Of a DNA stretch of 64,000 nt, positions 55,847 through 64,000 are shown piece after piece. Positions within the stretch are counted from its first letter, which is position 1; each line of letters starts with the position of its first letter. The stretch comes from Tragulus kanchil (taxonomy: Eukaryota > Chordata > Mammalia > Artiodactyla > Tragulidae): assembly GCA_022376925.1 (NCBI GenBank), contig JAIOJX010000032.1, forward strand, positions 104,586,794-104,650,793, written 5' to 3'. A program made the translations under genes and the position numbers. Below the pieces are notes generated by a model, which saw only the letters and a program-made list of their open reading frames with translations, searched no databases and was not told where the DNA came from.

Positions 55847-58061
55847 TATCATTATTGTTTTGGACCCCTGGTCTGTCTTGTGAAGTAAAGTGAAGTTACT
55901 TTGGCCCTATCTTGTACGTGAAAAGGGCTTGGTAGTGCAGTGACTTACTCAGGTCTCTCACACATATCTTATTAGTGGCAGAGCTGGGACTTGAATGTGA
56001 TCCAATTGCAAGTTGTTAGCAGTGGAGTAGACCCCAGGGAAAGTGGCAGATCCCCATCCCTTATTCTCTCTGAACTTATTTACCATCTTCTCCGGGACTT
56101 TTATTTTTACATAAAGTTCTCTTCAGAGAGAATGCCTCTACCCTTAGAACTGTGCTTTTCAAACCATGATCTGCAGTGCATTAGATTCAGAACATAGAGG
56201 TGTCTGTGTGTGTATAGCAGAAATCAAAGATTCTTAGAACAGTGCTTGCCTTTTATTATGTACTCTGCATTCTAATGTTTTCCATTCTATTTCACTTTTT
56301 TAAAAATGCTGATTGAACGGAATTTATTTCACAAGGATCACAGTGCCCTAGAGATATTCTGTGCCCAAATTACGTTTATCTTGCTTCCCAACCATCAAAA
56401 TGCCTCATTCTTCATCGTTGGTTATGGGTAGTTATGATAAGGAAAGCAGTTTGTTTATTTGGTTGAAGTCTTTCTTACCTTTGATTGGGATGATAGGAAT
56501 TACAGGTTTGTTGAAGGGTCATGCCCTTTTACTTTGGAACAGAGGAGTTGAATGGAGAATACTTTTGAGGGGCAGAGGAGAAAGAGGTGGAGGCATATTT
56601 TTGAGAGTTGGGAAATGGTAAATGGACAGAGTGAAAACCCTTCCTTGTGTGAGGCTTGTGGCATCTGTTCTCCCCAAGACAACATCACAATCAGCCTTTT
56701 GGTCATGCTCTGCAGTCATCAGATTTTGGAACCTGCCTTGCAGTCTTTCCACCCCATATTCTGAGGTTGACTGTAGTGAGTGAGTCAGTGTCCACATGGA
56801 TATTTGTTTCACACTGTGACTTTCTCATTGGTCTTTTTTTTTTTTAATTTTTTTTTCACTTTTTTCTTTTATTTTATTTTGGGGTATAGCTCCCGGGCTT
56901 AGTTGCTTCTTGGCATGTGGGATCTTCCCAGATTAGGGATCAAACCTGTGTCTCCTGCATTGGCAGGCGAACTCTTTACCACTGAGCTACCAGGGAAGCC
57001 CCTACAGAGCAATTTCATATCATTATTGTTTTGGACCCCTGGTCTGTCTTGTGAAGTAAAGTGAAGTTACTTTGGCCCTATCTTGTACGTGAAAAGGGCT
57101 TGGTAGTGCAGTGACTTACTCAGGTCTCTCACACATATCTTATTAGTGGCAGAGCTGGGACTTGAATGTGATCCAATTGCAAGTTGTTAGCAGTGGAGTA
57201 GACCCCAGGGAAAGTGGCAGATCCCCATCCCTTATTCTCTCTGAACTTATTTACCATCTTCTCCGGGACTTTTATTTTTACATAAAGTTCTCTTCAGAGA
57301 GAATGCCTCTACCCTTAGAACTGTGCTTTTCAAACCATGATCTGCAGTGCATTAGATTCAGAACATAGAGGTGTCTGTGTGTGTATAGCAGAAATCAAAG
57401 ATTCTTAGAACAGTGCTTGCCTTTTATTATGTACTCTGCATTCTAATGTTTTCCATTCTATTTCACTTTTTTAAAAATGCTGATTGAACGGAATTTATTT
57501 CACAAGGATCACAGTGCCCTAGAGATATTCTGTGCCCAAATTACGTTTATCTTGCTTCCCAACCATCAAAATGCCTCATTCTTCATCGTTGGTTATGGGT
57601 AGTTATGATAAGGAAAGCAGTTTGTTTATTTGGTTGAAGTCTTTCTTACCTTTGATTGGGATGATAGGAATTACAGGTTTGTTGAAGGGTCATGCCCTTT
57701 TACTTTGGAACAGAGGAGTTGAATGGAGAATACTTTTGAGGGGCAGAGGAGAAAGAGGTGGAGGCATATTTTTGAGAGTTGGGAAATGGTAAATGGACAG
57801 AGTGAAAACCCTTCCTTGTGTGAGGCTTGTGGCATCTGTTCTCCCCAAGACAACATCACAATCAGCCTTTTGGTCATGCTCTGCAGTCATCAGATTTTGG
57901 AACCTGCCTTGCAGTCTTTCCACCCCATATTCTGAGGTTGACTGTAGTGAGTGAGTCAGTGTCCACATGGATATTTGTTTCACACTGTGACTTTCTCATT
58001 GGTCTTTTTTTTTTTTAATTTTTTTTTCACTTTGTTCGTTTATTTTATATTGGGGTATAGC
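55718..58061. repeat. Tandem duplication 17 (period 1171)
   Basis: Unit A 55718-56889, unit B 56889-58061. The last 50 bases of unit A differ from unit B in T-rich runs. The joint falls in a CHR-1 SINE and an L1 tail. Confidence 0.97.
55920..56005 (+). repeat. MIR fragment
   Basis: cagtgacttactcaggtctc followed by ttagtggcagagctgggact, typical MIR. Copied at 57091-57176. Confidence 0.65.
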
Positions 58062-59231
58062 CAATTAATAAACAATCTTTTGATAATTTCAGGTGAAAAG
58101 TAAAGGAACTCACCAATACGTACACATACATCCATTCTCCTTCAGACTCCTTTCCCATCTGGGCCACCACATAGCATTCAGCAGAGTTCCATGTGCTATA
58201 CAGTAGTTCCTTGTAGATTGTCCATTTTAACTACAGCGGTGTGTACATGTCCATCCAGACTAACTATCCCTTCTGCCACCCCTGACAACCATAAGCCTGT
58301 TCTTGACATCTGTTGAGCCTCTTTCTGTTTTGTAGGTAAGATCATTTGTATCATTTCTTTTTAGATTTGTCATATAAGGGGTGTCATATGATATTTCTCC
58401 TTGTCTGTCTGAATTACTTCACTCTGTATGACACTCTCTAGGTCCTTCCCTATTGCTGCAAATGGTATTTCATTCTTTTTATGGCTGAGTAATATTCCAT
58501 TTTGTCCATGTACCATATCTTCTTTATCTATTCCTCTGTCGATGGACATTTAGGTTGCTTCCATGTCCTGACTATTGTAAACAGTGCTGCAATGAATACT
58601 AGGGTGCATGGATCTTTTCGGATTATATTTTTCTCTGACTATTTGCCCAGGAGTGGGGTTGTAAGGTCATATGGTAGCTCTATTTTTACTTTTTTAAGGA
58701 ATCTGCATACTGTTCTCCATAATGGTTGTACCAATTTAGATTCCAACCAAGAGTGTAGGAGGTTTCCCTCCTCTCCACACCCTCTCCAGCATTTGTGGAT
58801 TTTTTGATGATAGCCATTATGACCAGTGCGAAATGGTAACCTCATTACAGTTTTGATTTGCAGTTCTCTAATAATTAGCAGAGCAGTGCTGCACATCTTT
58901 TCTTGTACCTCTTGGCATTCTGTATGTCTTCTTTGAAAAAATATCTGTTTCGTTCTTCTGTCCATTTCTTGAGTGGGTTGTTTGTTATGTTGCTATTAAG
59001 TGTCATGAGGTGTTTATAAGGTTTGGATACTAATCCCTTACTTGTCACGTCATTTGTAAATATTTTCTCCTAATCTATGGGTTGTCTTTTTGTTTTGTTT
59101 ATTGTTTCCTTTGCTGTGCAAAAGCTTTTCAATTTAAGCAGGTCTCGTTCATTTATTTTTGTATTTATTTCCACCATTCTGGAAGACGGATCAAAAAAGA
59201 CGTTGCTGAGATTTATGTCAGAAAGTGTTAT
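58015..59231 (-). mobile_element. 5'-truncated L1
   Basis: Reversed L1: T-run, 3'UTR (58030-58500), then ORF2/UTR sequence including ttgcttccatgtcctgacta and tggttgtaccaatttagatt. Minus-strand frames are broken by stops. Its 5' part is repeated at 59907-60305 by duplication 18. Confidence 0.88.
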
Positions 59232-60947
59232 GTCACCGATCTTTTGCACACGTCTCAGTCTCAACCTTTGACTGTCATCCGGGCCTCATTGTTCCCTGTA
59301 TTCTCCACCTCCAAAGCTTAAAACTCCAGGATTCTAGTCTCTGAAGCCAGAGTCTTTAAATGTTTTTGTGCCAGAGATCCCTTTAGGAGTCTGATGAGAC
59401 CCATGGACCTTATCCCAGAATAACATTTTTAAATATATAACATAAAAGTCCTTGGGATTAGAAAGGAAATCAGTTGTATTAGAATATAATTATGAAAGTA
59501 TTAAGTGTGTGATACAGTAATCTGTGCTTTTTAACTAATGCACTAAATAACAAGGTCTGTCAGTGAGTCTTTTAACTCCTCATTTTGAAGAAGTGGCATG
59601 ATGCATGGTGTTTCAAGATAATTGCAGTAGTAACATGATATGAATATACTGATTTCTGTTGGTGGCAAAGTCATAGGAACTGCTGCTGCTGTTGTGATTT
59701 ACTGTTTCATAATAGAAAGAATTGCTAAATTTAAATTAGAGCGCAGTAAAGATAAACGTGTAATTTTTATCCCAAAGTTCGTGACCTCTGAATTCTACCC
59801 ACAGATCTGTGGGCCCATGTAAGAACCACCCCCCGCCTCCTGCCCCCAACCCCAAGCCTTGCTCTGAATTAATTAGTCAGGGGGCCCCAAAAGTGGGGCT
59901 TGACACATGGTAACCTCATTACAGTTTTGATTTGCAGTTCTCTAATAATTAGCAGAGCAGTGCTGCACATCTTTTCTTGTACCTCTTGGCATTCTGTATG
60001 TCTTCTTTAAAAAAATATCTGTTTCGTTCTTCTGTCCATTTCTTGAGTGGGTTGTTTGTTATGTTGCTATTAAGTGTCATGAGGTGTTTATAAGGTTTGG
60101 ATACTAATCCCTTACTTGTCACGTCATTTGTAAATATTTTCTCCTAATCTATGGGTTGTCTTTTTGTTTTGTTTATTGTTTCCTTTGCTGTGCAAAAGCT
60201 TTTCAATTTAAGCAGGTCTCGTTCATTTATTTTTGTATTTATTTCCACCATTCTGGAAGACGGATCAAAAAAGACGTTGCTGAGATTTATGTCAGAAAGT
60301 GTTATGTCACCGATCTTTTGCACACGTCTCAGTCTCAACCTTTGACTGTCATCCGGGCCTCATTGTTCCCTGTATTCTCCACCTCCAAAGCTTAAAACTC
60401 CAGGATTCTAGTCTCTGAAGCCAGAGTCTTTAAATGTTTTTGTGCCAGAGATCCCTTTAGGAGTCTGATGAGACCCATGGACCTTATCCCAGAATAACAT
60501 TTTTAAATATATAACATAAAAGTCCTTGGGATTAGAAAGGAAATCAGTTGTATTAGAATATAATTATGAAAGTATTAAGTGTGTGATACAGTAATCTGTG
60601 CTTTTTAACTAATGCACTAAATAACAAGGTCTGTCAGTGAGTCTTTTAACTCCTCATTTTGAAGAAGTGGCATGATGCATGGTGTTTCAAGATAATTGCA
60701 GTAGTAACATGATATGAATATACTGATTTCTGTTGGTGGCAAAGTCATAGGAACTGCTGCTGCTGTTGTGATTTACTGTTTCATAATAGAAAGAATTGCT
60801 AAATTTAAATTAGAGCGCAGTAAAGATAAACGTGTAATTTTTATCCCAAAGTTCGTGACCTCTGAATTCTACCCACAGATCTGTGGGCCCATGTAAGAAC
60901 CACCCCCCGTTTCCTGCCCCCCAACCCCAAGCCTTGCTTCTTCTGTA
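58833..60947. repeat. Tandem duplication 18 (period 1074)
   Basis: Unit A 58833-59872, filler 59873-59906, unit B 59907-60947. Includes the 5' part of a reversed L1 and an old repeat. Confidence 0.97.
59350..59510 (+). repeat. Ancient repeat, family not assigned
   Basis: tttttgtgccagagatccct and aaagtccttgggattagaaa recall a widespread old mammalian element. Copied at 60424-60584. Confidence 0.4.
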
Positions 60948-62800
60948 GACCTGCTTTGTTTTTGCTAATATTTTCACTCCCTTTGTTTTTTGGCTCCCTC
61001 CTAGCTACACATGTGTCTTTCTCCATCCAGCTTAGACCTTATAGTCTGTCACTTCACCATTTTGTTACTAATTCCTTCACTTCTTTGTTGCCAGGTCCTT
61101 CAGTTGTACCCATATGGCTAAACTCTAGGGAAAAAAGCCTGGATTGACCTCTTTACCCTTTCTCTTCATCCCTCCTACTTCAGTCTGACTTCAGGCCCTT
61201 GCCATTCCTGACCTGAATTATAACTGTGGCCTCCTCCTCCTGTGATTCACAGGGATCCTTCATTCTGACATTAGCCATTGCCCTGCTCTTCCCATAATCC
61301 CTCTACTCTAATAGCCACCATGGACTATTCCATTTTCCCTCCAAATATATTTTCTTAATCTAACTCTAAGTATACATAATGCCTCTTCTTTCATTCTTTG
61401 CCTAGAACACATTTTTCTCCTTTTCTCTGGCTCTGCTTTATAATCTCCATTTCATCACTTTGTTGCACTGCATTTTCACTGTCTGTTTATTGTCTCTACT
61501 TAGAGTAGAGTTAGGAACTCTGTCTTATTTCTGTATACCTAGCATCTGACCTGGTACCTGCAGATAACGGGCTCGTATTTATTAAACACTTATTTATTAA
61601 ATGCTTGCTTATTCAGTGCTTGCCTGATGACTGCTGGATAGCTTTATGGTTGATTTGATGGGTGAAGACCTCTGTTCTGGGGCATGAATTAAAGAACAGT
61701 TCTGAGGTAAGCAGGTTTATTATCATTTCAGTGACTGCAGTTTTACTTTTGAAGAAGTGGCATGATGCATTTAAGATAATTGCAGTAGTAACATGATATG
61801 AATATACTGATTTCTGTTGGTGGCAAAGTCATAGGAACTGCTGCTGCTGTTGTGATTTACTGTTTCATAATAGAAAGAATTGCTAAATTTAAATTAGAGC
61901 GCAGTAAAGATAAACGTGTAATTTTTATCCCAAAGTTCGTGACCTCTGAATTCTACCCACAGATCTGTGGGCCCATGTAAGAACCACCCCCCGTTTCCTG
62001 CCCCCCAACCCCAAGCCTTGCTTCTTCTGTAGACCTGCTTTGTTTTTGCTAATATTTTCACTCCCTTTGTTTTTTGGCTCCCTCCTAGCTACACATGTGT
62101 CTTTCTCCATCCAGCTTAGACCTTATAGTCTGTCACTTCACCATTTTGTTACTAATTCCTTCACTTCTTTGTTGCCAGGTCCTTCAGTTGCACCCATATG
62201 GCTAAACTCTAGGGAAAAAAGCCTGGATTGACCTCTTTACCCTTTCTCTTCATCCCTCCTACTTCAGTCTGACTTCAGGCCCTTGCCATTCCTGACCTGA
62301 ATTATAACTGTGGCCTCCTCCTCCTGTGATTCACAGGGATCCTTCATTCTGACATTAGCCATTGCCCTGCTCTTCCCATAATCCCTCTACTCTAATAGCC
62401 ACCATGGACTATTCCATTTTCCCTCCAAATATATTTTCTTAATCTAACTCTAAGTATACATAATGCCTCTTCTTTCATTCTTTGCCTAGAACACATTTTT
62501 CTCCTTTTCTCTGGCTCTGCTTTATAATCTCCATTTCATCACTTTGTTGCACTGCATTTTCACTGTCTGTTTATTGTCTCTACTTAGAGTAGAGTTAGGA
62601 ACTCTGTCTTATTTCTGTATACCTAGCATCTGACCTGGTACCTGCAGATAACGGGCTCGTATTTATTAAACACTTATTTATTAAATGCTTGCTTATTCAG
62701 TGCTTGCCTGATGACTGCTGGATAGCTTTATGGTTGATTTGATGGGTGAAGACCTCTGTTCTGGGGCATGAATTAAAGAACAGTTCTGAGGTAAGCAGGT
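60661..62800. repeat. Tandem duplication 19 (period 1084-1090)
   Basis: Unit A 60661-61716, filler 61717-61750, unit B 61751-62800. Overlaps unit B of duplication 18, so about 59587-59872 exists three times. Confidence 0.97.
61480..61620 (+). repeat. L2- or MIR-type 3' end
   Basis: tctgtatacctagcatctga, then tggtacctgcagataa, in the order seen at L2 ends. Copied at about 62564-62704. Confidence 0.5.
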
Positions 62801-63946
62801 AATTATATTAGTCACACGCCCCTTCATTTTGAGAGGCAGGGACGTCAAGTGACTCATACAAGCCCTGTTATATGTTTTCGGTTTTATATTCTTTGATGTA
62901 GAAGGGATTCTTGGTCTTAATAACGAGAGTAAGTTCTAAGTATCTCTGTAATTTAATGCAAGTTATAAAGTACAGGCTTTTAGATTCACTAAGGAACAAT
63001 TAAATGGAATTGTTCTGTTCTTTTGCTTTACTTTTCACTGTCAGTCACCTCAGCCGTTTTACTGAATCATTAAAGACAAGACGGGAAAGGAAAGGGGGAG
63101 CCTTTCATTCTTCAAACCATTCAGAAGACAAGGAGTGAGGGCATGGATAGCCTAGGGCGGTGTTCCTCATAATGGGCCAGGCCATCCTGGGAGATCCCAA
63201 GTATTACAGTGGGTTTGTGAATCCACACATACATCACTGTCATCTGGATAATTAATGTTTGTCTGATGTATTTATAGCTATTTTTCAGAAGTTTCAACAT
63301 GCTTTTTTGGTTAATTGAAATAAAAATTCATTTAAATGCATAACTGAGTTCATGGTAATTATTTCATACATTAGTGGATGGAGAACAGCTACTGTCCTAT
63401 GGAGTTCCATTCCATATGTATCTATATCTGTGTCTGTATATGTGTGTGTGTGTGTGTCTGTGTGTGTGTGGTCTTTAAAAAGGGTATATGTAAAAAATTG
63501 GGGACCAGAATGGTAGAGTGATTTTTTAGTTAAAATTTTCTTTAATTGTGTTAAAATACAGTTATTTTATATATATTTGAACATTAATACACATATTTAC
63601 TATTTTAGCTATCTTTTCATGTTAAGTTCTGTGTCATTAAGTACAGTCACATTGGTGTTTAACCATCAACCACTTTTTCAGCTTTGAAAGTGTGTTTTAA
63701 ACTTTTCAGAAAGCCTTCTAGTCTTTAAAATGTCATCATCACCTTGATGTAGGCTATCAGCTCTGCCATGTTTTTTACCTTATCACCCAAAGATCACATT
63801 TTTATATATTTGGAAATTTGAATTTAGCCTTCATACTATTCACATATTCATTTATCCAATTAATATTCATTATTAAATGGTTTACTGTGTGCTGAGATAC
63901 AGAATAAGAATAGACAGGCATGGTTCCTGCCCTCCAGGAGCTTGAA
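62801..63946. other. NDC1 intron, no gene seen
   Basis: Single-copy, AT-rich. MIR-like words at 63870-63945 (tactgtgtgctgagatacag, gttcctgccctccaggagct). No NDC1 exon found. Confidence 0.6.
63438..63472. repeat. (TG)n microsatellite
   Basis: Run of tg dinucleotides with one interrupting tc, about 35 bp. Confidence 0.9.
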
Positions 63947-64000
63947 AAGTGAAAGTGTTAGCCTCTAAGTCCTGTCTGACTCTTTGCAATCCCAAAGAGA
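63947..64000 (-). mobile_element. Bov-tA SINE, cut by window end
   Basis: gtgaaagtgttagcctctaa then ctgactctttgcaatccca, the usual reversed Bov-tA 3' end. Confidence 0.75.

Noticed and set aside
1..64000. A novel multi-gene system or tandem array encoded by the repeated ORFs
   Set aside because: Repeated ORFs are copies of SINE, LINE, mariner or intron sequence produced by the ~1.1 kb duplications. No shared motif links different units and none has codon-like conservation.

Overview
The window is nuclear DNA of a ruminant mammal. The repeats show this: Bov-tA SINEs, BovB (RTE) LINE fragments, CHR-type tRNA-Glu SINEs, 5'-truncated L1s, a decayed mariner, and ancient MIR and L2 copies. I cannot name the species. 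There is no operon, CRISPR array, prophage or other prokaryotic feature.

The only protein-coding gene I can support is NDC1 (TMEM48), the transmembrane nucleoporin, on the + strand from 2514 to 54383. Fourteen different internal exons can be read, each with AG/GT borders. When each exon is taken once, the phases chain without a frameshift from about human residue 60 to about residue 598 of about 674. The first exon(s), promoter and last exons lie outside the window. Everything else is intron and interspersed repeat. In order, the exons carry transmembrane segments 2 to 6 and then much of the soluble C-terminal half.

The dominant oddity is structural. Nineteen segments occur twice in direct tandem, each with a period of 1074 to 1200 bp and near identity, from 1.5 kb to 62.8 kb. 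Together they add about 21.5 kb, roughly a third of the window, so the underlying locus is probably about 42.5 kb. Many junctions carry a few tens of bases of filler or a deletion-riddled copy of the neighbouring sequence. Several duplications copy NDC1 exons (one exon is present three times) in ways that would break the frame. I read these as false duplications from unmerged contig or read overlaps, not as biology. Head-to-tail cases with clean joints deserve a direct test.

Region by region: 0-5.6 kb, MIR, Bov-tA pair, first NDC1 exon (three copies), L1 tail. 5.6-11 kb, two membrane exons. 11-16.8 kb, SINEs, MIRs, mariner and the first BovB. 16.9-21.6 kb, an exon, then an old L1 split by a BovB that is itself split by a SINE, then an inverted BovB tail. 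22-35.5 kb, exons for the last membrane segment and the start of the soluble domain. 36-39.4 kb, Bov-tA and a SINE cluster. 40-46.4 kb, three exons and an old repeat. 46.9-52.7 kb, L1, BovB, MIR, one exon. 53-54.4 kb, last visible exon. 55-64 kb, intron with CHR-1, L1 and ancient repeats. The most frequent young repeat is a CHR-like SINE subfamily with a distinctive head, seen at 13 independent sites.
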